This document shows positions 37,901 to 52,900 of a stretch of DNA of 64,000 bases, piece after piece. Each line of letters starts with the position of its first letter. The first letter of the stretch is position 1. Origin of the DNA: Gymnorhina tibicen (taxonomy: Eukaryota > Chordata > Aves > Passeriformes > Artamidae); the NCBI GenBank assembly GCA_013399875.1, contig VXAZ01018984.1, positions 3,416,935 through 3,480,934 on the forward strand. Reading direction: 5' to 3'. The notes beneath the pieces are model-generated. The model saw nothing but the letters and a program-made list of their open reading frames with translations, did no database searches and had not been told where the DNA came from. A program made the position numbers and the translations under genes.

Positions 37901-40900
37901 AACTCATTCACCAAGATAGCCACAGAAAGTGAGTCATGAAAGAGAAAAAAGTAAATTTAACTGGGGAGAATATTAACACCAAGCTGTTTATTAATTTAGT
38001 AATTATCTTCAAGACATAAAGATGGAATTTAATAGCTGAAAATATCAAACCTGGTTACATAAGGAGAGCAAAATATTTGATTTAAACATGTGAGGTGGAA
38101 AAATTTCAAAACATTTATCCTTAGCCAACAACAAAGCCCTGGCAACTGTAATTGTGGATTAACATGGTATGGAAAACTGATCCTAGTAATAATGAAATTC
38201 AAACAAAGGAAAAATCATAGCATTTTTCAAAGACTGCAAGTATCTAAGGTATTAGTTGGCCACTCTCCAGTTAGAAGCACATCTCTTTTATCCATGACCT
38301 TAGCACGATTTATCAGCTAGCTTCAGTTACATGCTCCAAGTAACGTTCTGATACTCTGAAGTTCACAATAAATGCCACACCCCTATGCTGCTTCTTCCTC
38401 CATATGACACCTATTCCATTCATTATGAATTCCAAGATTTTCACAACGACTCAACACAACTTCACCTCAGTGAGCATCAGCCAAGTCTTCTGTCCTTTCC
38501 AGCAAAGATTTCTGCTCACTGTATTTACTTTACTTGTAATACACTGGGAAAGTGACTAGTAAAGTTATACACATCCTTACGTGCACCCATCTCACCCCCT
38601 CCAATCATCCCAGTGCTAATCCCAGATTGACCCAAAATGTGTTCTCACAGGCAGCTGAACTCAAGAAAAGTGTAAAGGATGACTCACAGAACTTCTAACT
38701 CATTAGAAAAATGCAGTCAAAATCATAATCCTGTCTAGTAGCTTTCTGACCTTCTAAAAGTTTGCCAATTTGCAACTGGACTAAGAGGCATTTATTTCAG
38801 CTACACACAGCAGCAGAATAACACAGTGACAAATGAGGGAAAAAGGATTTTGTGCCTTCCTGACCTGTTTTGGTTTGTTGGCTTTTTTTTTTTTTACCAT
38901 AACATTTTTCTTAAACCTTCATCTGGCCTTCTCCTTGTGGCTCCTCGCTGTATGAGATTATCAACCAATATAATCAGCCCTGCATTCTATAGCTCAGTTT
39001 CCCAGAAATTTAAAGCTCTGCCCCCAGGGCAGCTGATCTGTGCTTTTACTGACAGAATTGGCACCAGCAAACCAACACACCACTGCAGAAAAAGAAATAA
39101 CAAGCATTGAATTGCCCTGAACCAAACGCAAGCTGTCCCCCATTAATACCAGACACCCACTTCACTGGGTCCTCACTAACTTCCAAATACATGACTCAGT
39201 GTACTTGACAGCAGTGTACACAGTAAGAAAAAAAAAAGCTAGAACCGGTTTGGTTATTTGAGCGGTTCTGTTTTGTATTTTACAATTCCCAGAGGTCTCA
39301 GCAAAGTGGAAGTAAAGCAATATATCTAAGATCAAAATAAAGAGAAGATGGTACTATTAAGGCATACTAGGAAAAGCGACTGGTAACAGAAGTAGAATTG
39401 GGAAAGGTTTTGGAGAAGCTAAGAGGGTTGTAAATCTTCTAAGGAAGAGGAGAAAAATGAGTTCCACAGGTAAATAATGTGATACAGAGAAATTGGAAAC
39501 TGTTGAGTGGAAGCAGGTCAGGCAAAACATAGAACATAAAGGAATGAGTGATTTCAATTTATCTTTTTTAAAGAAAATAAAGACTCAAATACCAGAAAAT
39601 ACAAAAAATATTTTCTGTTTCTAGGGATAGGGGGAAGGCAGAATTGGAATACCAAAGTATCATCAACCCCACAAGGTAAATGAAAAGCATTTTTTGCTTG
39701 TTGACAGTTCATCTTGAAAAGAATATTAAAAAATCCAGTACTCAAGAGCATCTCATTAGTAGCTTGTACCTTTCAGACCAGGCTTGCAATGATGCAGACA
39801 ATACAATGTTTGCACTGGAAGAGTGATGCACAAAGATTTATTCCCTGGGGTGCCACACATTGTCTGTAACACTCTACGCATGCAAGCACTTTCAATGAGC
39901 TTCACAGAAACAGGTGTTAAGGGATGACGACTTTATAAAGCCAACTTTATAGTCTGGGGGTTATCAGGTTCTCTCATTTCACAAATATTATTTAAGTAAA
40001 GATTGTGTTAAATTAGAACTCTTCAGACAGTATGAAGTTCCCTAAAAAGTGAAACCCTTCAGAAGGTCATTTTGACCAAGGTTTCTTATAACTATCTGTT
40101 GAACTTACTGGTTGATAGCAGCTGAGCCAAGTGGACTCGGTGTCCAAGAATAAGAGGAAAAAACATTCTGGCCACAACATTTTTTTCAAGTTAGAGAATA
40201 CAGTAAAAAAACAGCAACTGGATCATCTAGTCTACTTCTTTTGAGTTAAAGACAGAGTCCTCAGAGAAAGTTTCAGACATTGCATGTTATTCACCCTAGT
40301 GCTGACCCAGAAAGCCATGAAGATATTGGCTGGAGCTACTACAGCAATCTGCAAAATTTAGTAGAACCTAAAACAAAAGCTTTTTTGTTAAGATATAATG
40401 AAGACACTGGGGACAAGCATTACTTCAGGAGAAAGAAAAATCTGCTAAAAAGCTTAAATGAAGTTCTGGGTAGGAAAACAAATGGACAAAGAAACAAAAC
40501 TCCAAACCACAAACATTTTAAAGAGGTTAATTTTCTAAGAAAATGAGTAACAAAACAGCAAAAGACTGGTCAGTTGTATTAGAGAACATGAAAACTAGAA
40601 ACAACAAAGAAAAGAATAATCAGAATTTGTTAATGCAATGAGAAGAGATTTTAAAGACAACCCTGCTATGTCTCCAAAACTTTACAAATACTTTGATCAT
40701 TACCAAAACACAGTTAATTATGATTATGGAACAAAAAGCAGAATAGATGATGGAAAGAGGGTACAGAAATGAAAAGCTTGAGGTAGTAAGGCATCATGCT
40801 TAAATAAAATTCTTGAAAAAATATGGAATAGGGTAGTAATGGCAAAAGAACAAAAGTGTGTAAAGAAACTGTTCACTGGACAACACTGGAGATTGGGAAG

Positions 40901-43900
40901 CATAGGGTTAAAGAATAAACAAATTAACAACCAGAACAATAAGGTTCTGGTTCAAACCTTAAAATTGGTGGGAACCAGGGAAAGAATCAATTTTAAGAAA
41001 GCACTTAAGAAATTCAGAAAAGGCAGACATTACATGGTTTACAAATCCAGTCAACTAGATTGATCCAGTCCCAAACCCTGTATTTCTAAAAGATCTCCCT
41101 ATTGCTACAGAAATATTCTGGAAAAGAAGAAGTGAAAAAAAAAAAACAGTAAGAAAACAAAACCCCTGAGAAAGCAGTCAGAACAGTGAATTTGTGCCAG
41201 AAAATGAAGAAACAGCTTGTACCACAAACTGTTCCTAAACACATAGTACCGTACTGGAAGGGCTGACAACCACTGCCGTAAGTGTTTTATATCAAACAGT
41301 AGCCTAATCTAGCCTCATCTTAAAAAAAATTTAAAAAAGGAATCAGTAAAGGAAGACCACCAATCCCTTGCCAGACTTGTATCTAACTTTTGCAGCTCAT
41401 ATTGTCACTGACAACTCCATGGGTTATTTCAGTTCCTGCAATTCACTGCACTGTAGCTTGACACAAAACTAAAGAACAGAGGAGCAACTCGAGCACATCA
41501 GCAATGTATCTCTGTTGCAATGACTTACACTGGTCCAAGCTGATGCCTTATAAAATGCTCCTGCTCAGCTCCACAATTCTTCCAGAAAAACGAGAGACCA
41601 GCCTTTTGGACAAACACATCCTCTTGTCTGAAAAGCCAAGCACAGAGCTGATGCTGCCTATGACCTTAAACAACAACAAATCGTGGCAAACATCAGCATT
41701 CAACCTACATCACTTTACCCTTTTTCCTCCACAGTGACAACAGCAACTGTCTGTCTCCTCCCTGGTCTCCCAGTTTCCTCTTTCCTTACGTCCCTGAAGT
41801 AAAGTACAACCCTACCTGGCCTCCATATCTACCTCACACTGTCAAAGCACAGCAGAACTGTGGTGGAACATATATCACTTCTCTTCAGAAAAAAAAAAAA
41901 GGCAGCAAAATAAGCTTTGTGTGCAGGGAAGAGTCCAGGGCTGCCCTGCAAGCAGAGAGAGATGTTTTGTGCAATTAGAGCTACGATGAGAGAGCAGAGT
42001 CCACAGGAAAGAGGGAACAAGGAAAAGCTGCTTCCTGTTCCTCTGGCTGACTGACCTTCAGCATCTCCTTTCTCCAGAAACAAAACATTTGGCCAAGAAC
42101 CTTTAAAACCTGTTCCTACCACAAGGACTGAACTGCAAAAAGACAAATATTTTCTTGAAACCATTATTCTCCGGTCACCATCACCAACATTAAGCTAGAC
42201 ACTGAACCATCAGAGAATTCTGTGAATGTAAGCAAGTCCTCCTCTATTTGATTTCTTTGCTTGCAAAATCTGCCCAAACTTGGTCTTCCACAGGGCTGCA
42301 GTGAAGCACTTACCTGTGGGAAGCCCTTTTCCCCTCAGCCTCTCCCGAATAGCCTGGCTCCTGTCTGGCTGCAATTTTCTATCTCCATTACAAGACAGCT
42401 GATCCATCTGCAAAAAAAGGCAGTAACATAAAGTCAGAATGTTGGAAGAGCTCATATTAGTATGAAACGAGCATTTTTTTAATGTAAATGCATGATATTA
42501 TTCAGTGTCAAACAGTTAGGTGCAGCATGGGCATTCAAACTTTTTAATAAAAAACTGATTCATCAGTGAGAATATCCCCTAGAATTATCCATATTTGAAT
42601 AGTCTGTGCATTATTTTACTACACATTTGGTCTGCCTTTTTTCCACTAAGAAAGAATTAAGTTCACTAAGAAAGAATTAAGAATTAAGCATGTAACTTAA
42701 ACACATTCCACCCCTACAGCAAACTGAAGGGACAGCAACACTCAAAAACCATCTTCCATGATTACATCATGACCAGAACTTGCCTAGTTATACTGATGAG
42801 TTTTCTGTAAAACAGGAAGAACTGTCTTGTATCCTCATACGATTTACTGCACATGTCAAATCACATGCACGCATTTGTGAAGAGTCTCTTTAGCCCCCCA
42901 GGCACATTCCTTTCATGTGTCAGGCTTAACTACTCCCACTAACTTTTCACTTAACCTTTTTTTGAAAATCACTACTTCCCTAGGAAAAACTTTCACACGT
43001 ACAATCATTCAAAGAAGAGTTTATTTGCTACAACGAAACATTTTTAGTGAGATCTTTTGATACAGTGGGAGCATAACCCTGACAGCAGCTTAGCTCGGAG
43101 GAGGGAGGGAGAAATCAAGCAGACCTCACAGTTACGATACAGCTCAGTCAACATTAAACAGACTGAATCAGCCTTGGGCTATACTGCCCTTTACAAAGCA
43201 TATTAACATGGCAAATGAAAACATTCAAATGGGACCTCTCAGCTGTGCTTCACACACCACCAAATGACTGGTTACAGAGATAAGACCCCTCGAGCCTTTG
43301 ATAAAGCCCATCAAGATTAGAGGCATGCTAACCTTGGAATAATAAGTTGCACTCTGCCTCCAAAAAAACAAAATTTATACATTTTTCTTGTTAACTTAAA
43401 AAATTCCAGCACACATACAGAGCACTGAACATTTAAACATTTAACATAAAACCAGGGCTGGCTGGCTAAGGTGCACAAAAACCTAGCAGCGCAGCTATGC
43501 TGCCATTGTTCTGTCAACTCTTGGTTCTATACAGCTGGCTTTTTTTCTTGTCTTCTTGCAAAGCCAATGCAGTGACACATTCAAAAGTCAAAAGGTTACT
43601 GGCAGAGGAAATGAGCAAAGCTTCAGCAGTGGATAACTGCTAGTCCCACTTTCATTAACCACATGGACAGGAGATGGGAGCACACTTGCTGGATTCAGCT
43701 CTCCACTGGATTTCAGTACAAGCACTTAGGAGCACTGTTACTGTCTTTGGCAGGCTGGTCTAGATCAGTCTGCCACACTAACCTCAGACTCCCTGAAAGC
43801 CTGCTGACAAGAACAAGAGGAGGGAAAGCAGAAAACTTGTTAAGTTGAAATGGTCATCAACAACTTGGAGAATAATGACTCACTTTCCCGAGTGGCTGTT

Positions 43901-46900
43901 TCTGTAGCTTGTGGCCTGATTTAAAATTGGATCTTTATTTTAACACTGATGAAGGCCCTGTAGCCCTTTATTCCACTGAAACACAGACTAGTTCCACTCG
44001 GCAACTACACAAGACTTCAGACAGTACAGTGAGGAGCACCGGACTGACAGACATACCTCACAGACTAGACAATGCTTCGTGGAGCTCAGGCTCAGCACTA
44101 TTTCTGGAGGCCTGGCATAATCAGCTGCTGTCAAATATTAGACAAATGCAGAGACCTCTCGCTTTCTGCAAGCATTTCCAAACCAGATATATTAAGAAAC
44201 TATCTAACAATTAGATCATAACTTTTTTTTTTAAAAAAAAGGAACCATCAGCAAATTTAACATTTTTCATGCAATTTCAGTGCTGTCTCTCTAGACCCCA
44301 ATTTTTACATGGACCTGCTGGAGTGAGTCCAGAGGAGGGACACCAAGTTGATTAGAGGGGTGGAGCACCTCTCCCATGAGGAAAGGCTGGGAGAATTGGT
44401 GTTGTTTAGGCTGGAGAAGAAAAGGCTTAGGGGTGACCTAACTGTGACCTTCCAGCACTGGAAGGGAGCCTACAAGAAAGACGGAAAGCAACTATTTATA
44501 AGGGCATGTAGTGACAGGACAAAGGAAAATGGCTTCAAACTGAGAGTAGATTTAGATTAGCTATTAGGAAGAAGTTCTTTACTGTGAGGGTGGTGAGGCA
44601 CTGTCACAGGTTCCCCAGAGAAGTTGTGGCTGCCCTTTCCCTGGAAGTGTTCAAGGCCAGGCTGGATGGAGCTCTGAGCAATCTGGTCTTGCGAAAGCTA
44701 TCCCTGCCCATGGCAGGGAGGTTAGATCTAGCTTTAAGGTCTCTTTTAACCCAAACCATTCTATGATTCTATGACAATTTATGGTCTTCCTTTATTTACT
44801 TAAAATTATTTAACTATTCTGAAGTTATGCTGTAATGGTTTAGGTGAAGAGAGAAGTTGCCCATCAGGAATAGTAACTTTGCAAGATGAGTTCATGTAAT
44901 TTCTTTCACTTCTTAAAACACTTTGGTCATTATTAGACAATAAAATCCTCCACAGTTCTCATATTCAAGAGCTGAGCAGAAGTGCAAGAGAATTGGCACA
45001 CTGCCTAAACAGTCCTTCTTTCTGTTAATACGCAACTCTCCAAAAGTCAAGCATAACTTCAAGATAAAGTAAACTCACAGCAATCATTTCTGAAGCATTT
45101 CAAGTAGCAACAAGTCTTAAGGCTTGCCCTACAGTTCACCACCTTGTTCTCCTGTTTCTCACTACCTTTTTTTTCAATGAAGACGGTTCATGAAATGACC
45201 TCCTCAGAACACGTGAATGCATGCTCCAGGAGGAACTGTCAAGTGCACAAACTGCTACATGGGGAGAGAAGCTGTTCTCTCCTTTCAACACTCACCCGTG
45301 TCAAAATTGCAACATATCAAAACAAGAGGAAGAATGACTGCAGAGTGACTGTGAATTAGCACTTTTGCTCTCTTCCTGCTCACCTCTATTACTTCCTCAA
45401 ATGCTGACACAGACTTACCCCAGACAGGCTTCCCAGAACCAGTCTGACCAACTGCTTCACATAGGAAAAAGAAGGGGCACAGTTGCTATTCCTTATGTGG
45501 GCACTGCAGGCATCCAGAACAGTCCGTACAGACACACGGGCATAAATGACATCCTCACACATGCCCAGGAGTATGCTGTTGAGATGGTCTCCAAGCTTGA
45601 TAGGCTAGTGACAAACAAGAACAGGAGAGACAGGAGAATCAGTTTTAACAGTGACGTGGGGAACACTCAGAAACAAAAGACATTCAACAACACACAGTAA
45701 CTATTCATGAGACTTATTGCCTACATTATCAGAGTGCCAATTTGAAAGTCACCATCTAGGTGGTGAAAAAATAGTGGCTGTAGAACAGGAGATAGGCATT
45801 CAGCCTCTAGATTCCACTCCTACTCTACAACAATCTGGCCTAAACAAGCTGCCTGATCTGTAAGGTCAGGATACCAACGCTTTCCTTTCTCAAATGCTTA
45901 ATGAAAAAGTAAAAATAAAATGAAAGGGAAAAGGTTCACTGGAAGTTTTATTCCTTGATTTTGAACATTCTGTGAGTCACAAGTATAAAACTCAATCCTC
46001 ATTACAATAATTTTGTACAACTCTCTATGCTCATTTTGTACAGTTCCTCACCTCACCAGTATTTTGCAGCAGATGTGTTAGCATTTCCAAATTCCAGTGA
46101 CATCACCAAACAATATAAACAAAAAAGTAAGCACTAAAACAACCAAGCCACTGGTTATCGAAGCAGAGCTTCATAACTGCAGGACGACACCCATACAGTC
46201 TAAAAAAAAAAAAAAATCTAGATGTCTTTCTGCTCTCCCCATTCAGTGAATGCAGCACACTGTACGTGGAATATCCCTCCCCAGGGTATGCGGCAGTGGG
46301 TGATAACACTTGTTCTCAGATGCCGCAGGCACTTGGGACCGGAGCTTTCTGATCTGCAGCTCTCCCAAAGTGGGTGGTTACCCACAAACACTGTCAAGCC
46401 TTTTGCATCACAGAGTGCTTCAAACAATTGCAATCTTTCAATCTTCCCCGTGTGAGCACTCTTAAGGTGAGCCATAAAAACGCACTCTGGACCACCCCGA
46501 TTTAATTAATGCAGGCTTTTCCCATCTATCTGTTTATCACTTCTAACTGATCATAAAAATCACATATGTGAATAAGATATGAATCTCATGTTCAGCCACA
46601 CTCCTAGCAGAGAAGCAGCTCATTAACGAACGCAGGCAGACAAATATAGAAAATGTATTAAAAAAAAAGGGAAAATTGGCACATGCAAATTAACACTCAA
46701 AAGTAATGCCATACACAAGACTGTATTTTTGCCTACACTAACTCCACGGGACAGAGGATCCACCTCACAACATCTCAAAGGCTAATTCCTTCCAGGCATC
46801 CCCCCCCGCCACCATCTTTGGGAAAATACTCTTTTATTAACAGGTAGATGCCTTCCCACTGCATTACTGAGAAACTGCTGCTACACTCTCAACACCAAAG

Positions 46901-49900
46901 GAAGAAACAAAAGAAACCGAGACTAAAATTCGTACCTATTTTCCTCTGAACAGCTACCTCTATCTACTTTAAGTCACTCTCCTACTACTGCTGAATACTG
47001 CTCCTTTCATCTCCTACAAGACAGGAGCGCTAAGAAAGAGAAAAGCCCTAGTATCCAGGAAAACATTAAGGCTTTTGGGACAGGCACAGTAGGCATTATG
47101 AACAGGTACCCCTAAACAGTCTGAGATTCGAAGATTTTTACCTCACTTCGCTGCATTCAGGCAGCTACTTCCAAGTAAGTACAACTGAGATCCCAACTAC
47201 CACTCTGTTAAAGAAAATATTAGGAACTGAATGCCTAAAATGCTGAAGTCTTTCAGAATTTCCTTCCCTAGTCTTATATAAAACATCAGCTAGTAGGAAC
47301 GAACCCAAATATGAACCACAAATTGCTTCTCCCATAGCTGCAAGTCCATCATTAAATGCTTTTTCAGAAGCATTTAATCTTATTTTCACTCTTTTAGATA
47401 TTTGCTTCTAAAAGTTTAATTGGGGGCAGGGAAGGAGCACTCAGGAAGATAATGAATCACATTTATCTTCAGTCAGTTTTGGCAAGACAGTCTAAGAGTT
47501 CTGCTGGGTGTGTAAAATAACCACATTGAGCAATAACACTCAGCTCTAAGCAGTCTGCAACTGTGTCTGACAAGTCAATAGCATGAGTCTACTCCCTGTT
47601 CCAAAGAATTCATACCCTTTCTTGGCCATTGTGAAAGGTAAGTATCTATATGTGCCAAATCCAGACTCACAGAAGCTATGGTAACACAGAGAACAAGTTG
47701 CTTTATTATGTGTAAAATAACCATGTTACTTCAGTATTTGTTTTTATATGCCTAAACCAAAACAAATTATTTTCTCCTTTGTCAGCAGCTTAAACTGCTG
47801 TCTTTCAGCCTGTGGCATTACAGGATAGACTAGCCCAGATATATCTTCATGGAAACTAACAGAAATGTACTATCAGCACCTTCTCCCTGCAAGACAACAC
47901 CACACTTCACAAGAAGAAGCTCCAAATACAGGAAAGAAAACTTCTGTACAGTGCAGTGACTGCACATTGGAACAGACTGCCCGGAGAAGCTGTGGAGTCT
48001 TCCTCACTGAACCATCTGGACACAATCCTGTGCCATGTGCTCTGGGATGACCCTGCTTGAGCAGGGAGGTTGGGCCAGATGACACACGGTGGTCCCTTCC
48101 AACCTGATCCATTCTGTAAAATTCTGGGAAAGGCATCTTACTCCTAAGTGTCCCAGTATGATGCCCTGCCATGCAAACTCAAATGCAGAGTCAGTCAGAC
48201 TGTCAAATCTGAAGCTGAAATATTAAACAAATCTAAACTTACCTGGCTTTGAGGAACTTCGTAGTCAGCTCCCCAAAAGAGTGCCATACCAAGAGAATAA
48301 ATATGAACCTGCCATAAGACACAAGATATTTGTCAACTCATTGAACAAGACTGGAAATGCAAAGCAGACTTTTGAAGGAGAGCAACCAGCTTAACATCAT
48401 TATGCTTATAAACACATTTCTGGTATTTAAGCTCAGTTGTCTTTCAAATCCTACTTCTTCTTTACATGAAGTTCAGAGAAGCAAATCCAACTGCTACAAA
48501 ACACGCTGCATCTAACCAGTGCTCCCGTCTTCTCTGTTCAATTCTAAGCTTTCATCTCACATTGAAGCCAGAAACTCATGTAATCCATACGATGAGCCTG
48601 GTGTGGGGGTAAAGACTGCATGGTTGTGTCCAAGGATCCTTAAAGCTTTGGTCTGCAGGCAAGGCAGATCTTAGCACGACTCAAGCAGGGGGCTATCACC
48701 ATGAGATCACAAAGACTGGCATCAAAGCAAAAAGGAATGAACAAAACAATATAAACAGATAAAGCAGTACCCTAATCTATAACTGATATTTTAAGGTACA
48801 AATACATTAACCATTACACGTATAATTAGCGATTAATATATCTTCAACATAATACACCCATCAGTACAGGGAATAAAACCTTTAAATACTGCAGAATTAA
48901 GAGCACAAGCACATGCTGGCTCTGTAGGTGACTGTCAAAACACAACAGGTAAGTAAAGAAAGAAAGCACAGTTCTTCTGGACTGTATAAGTAATATACAC
49001 TAGTGATGGTGTATCTTTATACCATGTTATTAGTAATATTTATGCTGCTTAAAGCAACAAATTTATTGAACAATTCTGAAGTCAATGAGCAACAATTACA
49101 AGGAAACTGATAAGAGTTCACTTAAGTCAGCCTCTTCACCAACTAAAAGGAAAACATCTTACTTAAGTTCTAGATATATAAACTGACAAAAATCTGAACA
49201 GATTAGGGCAGTAGTCAGAAAAATGCATCAGGGGTTCTCAGTTAATACCACTGCCTCATTCAATCAGAAACGTTCTCTTTCAAATACTGAGAAAATTGCT
49301 CTGTATTACCTTGGTTTATTGGTTTATTACCTATTACCCTTTCAACTGAAATGCTACAAAGTCTTCCTTAACACATCAAGATATACCACAGCTACACAGA
49401 AAAAGGTGAATATGCTTCCAGGGCAGTAATGAATGCAAAAAAAAACCTTTTCCAAAAAACAGCCAACAAAACACAAAAGACACAAAAACAATCAAGAAAA
49501 AAAAACCCCAAACAAAAACAGAAGCTCGCCAACTCTTTCAGTCCCCCAATAATGCAAGAACAGCAATTAAAAATACTATTATAAAATTAGTTACTTGTAA
49601 TTAGAGACATTGTCATTGTCCTAAGTCTATCAGTGTTCAAGAAAAATTTGGACAACAGTCAGATACATTATTTCATTTTTGGGTTGCCCTCTTTGGAATT
49701 GGAGTTGGACTTGTTGATTCCTTGTGGGTCCCGTTCAGCTCAGGGTATTCCATCATTCTATGATTCTGAGCTTCAAAATAACAGAAGATATTCCCAAAAA
49801 TGATATATGTAATCAGACCTCTAAACTAAAACATGCTACTCTACTAATCTATCTGAAAACAGCTTTCAAAATAAAAGCATTTATTCAAAAATTCTAATTA

Positions 49901-52900
49901 ATTTTGTATTATGATAATTAAAATATGTTCCACAATATATAAATCAACATGAAATTGATTTGGGAAATTAATTAATCTCCATTCTAATTTTGAATGGTTT
50001 GGTTACTCTGTTTCCAATAAGCTTGCAGATACCTCAGACATATTTTGGATTCAAATTGACTCTATGTCGTGGAATCAAAGGGGTACTCATTTATTGACTA
50101 TATTTTTTTTTAGTATTTCTCCTTGAATACCCTGTTAATTTGTATTAGCAAGTATAATGATAACTGAAAAGAGAAATGCAACCCTGTTGCTGTCTGACAC
50201 AAGGCCTTAAAAAACAAGGTATTTTTCTGCCTTCAGCAGCTTTTAGTAGAACAATCAAAAAGGAAAACACCAACGATTTTCAGTAAATAAATTCAGCGAA
50301 CTACAGCCAGTTGTGACAGAAGAAAACAAAAAGTTTAAACGTGTTAAGAATTACCACAGTCATCAAAGCAAGATCTGATTCTGTGATCTAAGAAACATGA
50401 AGTCAACATATTCCTTACAAATAACCAGTGTACTACCTGATACACAGTTCAATATGAATGCAAAAGGATTCAAAATCCAGAAAAGAGGATAAACATATCA
50501 GCTATTTATCAGCCCTACTAACTTCAACTAATAAAGTCATAAAAGGACACCAGTTTTTGTACAAAGCTATGTTTCAGGGAACTTTCTTCTTCCACACAGG
50601 CAAGTAAGTGGATCACCTTCCATCCAGCCAGCAAGGTTATGCTGACACCAGGAAAGAAATTCACGCAGCCCTAATCAGAGAGGATTAATTAGCACTGCAC
50701 ATGCACAGAGTGCCAGCACTTGGTCATCGCCTATTGATATGCTCTGTGTTGGTGTTTACAGGCCACAGAGGTCCCTCTGAGTGTTTCCTTCCTAGAGATT
50801 AAGAAACATCACAGCATGGCTTTTCATAGTAACAGTCCTCCATTTATTTCAAAACAAAAAAAAGCAGCATACTGAATACCGGCACAGAACAAAGAATGCA
50901 ATCAGCTCTGACAAAGGTCACAAACTTGTCACATCAAAATTATTTTTTCTGCCATTTTAAAGGCTTGTTTTGTACATTAACTTCAGAGTTGGCACTAGAG
51001 GTAACCTTACTGTCTTCAAAAGTGTTGTCCCTCTTGAAAGAAAATAAACAATTCCAACAGTATGACTACAGAACTTGGCAGCTGCATCCTACACAACTGA
51101 ACCTGAGTCTTCATTGATGTGTTATTTTTACTTCTTCAGTAAAACCTTCAGCCTAGGTTTCTAACTGTTTATAGTTTTGACATAGATAAAACCGTAAACA
51201 TATTTTATCATACCATTAATTTTGACAATATGCAGGGCAAGAAGGATGTCTAAAGGACTTGGGAGTAACCGAGGATTTTCGGTAGGCATTTGGAGATAGA
51301 GCACTAAAGAAAACTGACTATATCCAAAAAGCTGGAAACACAAAATATTCAACACAGAAATACATGTTTTAATAGTCCTTGTGCATACAACAGCAACTGA
51401 TGCCAACACCACTTTCCTCTGGAGTAAGAGCTGTTCTTCCTGGAGGAACACTGCCAAATGTCATAATTGTTCCCAGATTACAACACTGGCTGTGGCTAGC
51501 TTCCCTCTAAGGATTATTGATCCAGGGAAGCCAAGGAGATGGAAATAGCTCAGCTTCCTTTTCACTCCCACCGCAAAATATCTTTGACTAAGCCAAGGGA
51601 ATGGTTTTCTGGGGAAAATGTTACCATTCTCAACAAATTCTTGTTAAGAATACAGCCAAGAAGATACTCATTTTGACTGTACCTGTCAATGACCTGGAGG
51701 ACATCACATATACAAACCTTAGCTGTCTGAACATTTACCCTTGTGAAAGAGTTAAAAAGAAGTGGAAATTCCGTGCAGCCCTTGCCCAAGTATGTACATG
51801 GCCAGCGGCTGTAGAGACTCTTCCTCACAACTGCATACAACTATAATTCCACTTTTACTAGGAAAAACAAAGTAGGAGGATCCCTCTCCTCCTCACAAAA
51901 GAAATTACCTGAATCACAAACCATGGGGAGACAAAAAGGACAGTTTAAAGCTATTTCGTGAAGGGATCAGCAGCAAAACACCAGAGCTGTCTGCCAAGGA
52001 AGAGGCACTGTACCTTTTCAACATCTGACAGGGATGACAGCGAATGGTTCTGCAGAACCTCTGGTGCTGTGAATGCTCGCAGGTCTTGTTGGGACACGTT
52101 TTCATCAGTAAATGACACACTGCCAGACGGAAGCAACAGGAGAGACCATGGAGAAATGATGAATCCCAGAGCAGTAGGATCAGCTGTATTGAAAAGGGAA
52201 AAAAAAACAAAAACCACCCTGAAAATGAAGCAATGTTGTTTGATGCCCTAGATTTTATTATCAGCCTACATACTATTAGTGGAATAGATTCATACTTCCT
52301 TTTCCACCTGCAGTGTTTCATAACCACAACAACCACCTCAATTTTAATCACACCGAGGAGGAACACCTATCTTTTATGACTGTTCTTTGCTGTTATTCAT
52401 ACCAGCAAGCTCAGGAAGAGCCTGCTAAAATACTCACAATCTCTCCTGTCCTAAAGTTATTTCATTTACGTTACAGTTGACATATAAAATGTTCCCCTTC
52501 CCTAGTGCACGTGTCAATAATGTCAATTCCTACAACAGGAATGGAGTTTGCTCCTATACCAACATAGCACTACGGCAGCAGCAATGTTTTGAAGATAGTA
52601 GACAAAGTTAGTGGAGAAGGGAAATATTCATCAGAGTGGCTAATAGAAGGAGACAAAACAGAAGAGTTTTGGGGCACAGAAATCCTTTTTAGTCTAAAGC
52701 AAAAAAATATTACAAATACCTGAAAATATCAAAACAAGCACTGAAATTGTAGAACCAAAAGTGATCTAGAATACGCAGTTTGCCAGACAGGTTTTTGATG
52801 TCCAATAATACTGCTGTCAAACTACCCTAACAAAAAAAGGCAGGAAAAATAAAGACCATTTCCTTGAGTCAAAATATTTTTTCTTCAACTCAAACATGAA

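Larger units (their letters stand above)
30806..42313 (-). other. PTPN13 intron 5
   Basis: 11.5 kb, the longest intron complete in the window. It has a TATC/TA microsatellite at about 34361-34380, an AT-rich inverted repeat (34860-34892), T-runs at about 36533-36545 and 38883-38895, and a purine-rich segment at about 39355-39545. Several unrelated open frames of up to 138 codons look random. A weak cassette-exon candidate lies at 33009-33056. Confidence 0.8.
42408..45418 (-). other. PTPN13 intron 4
   Basis: 3.0 kb carrying a 20-bp tandem duplication (42642-42681) and a CR1 3' fragment (44311-44774). The remainder is ordinary AT-rich intron. Confidence 0.82.
48309..52013 (-). other. PTPN13 intron 2
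   Basis: 3.7 kb with the third CR1 fragment (49630-49770) and an A-rich low-complexity stretch at about 49436-49522. Short frames at 50896-51846 are unremarkable. Confidence 0.82.

Noticed and set aside
44348..44766. Two + strand frames of 60-70 codons
   Set aside because: They lie within the CR1 3' end and are decayed LINE sequence, not host genes.
45365..45700. 111-codon + strand open frame
   Set aside because: Antisense shadow of PTPN13 exon 4, extended into the flanking intron.
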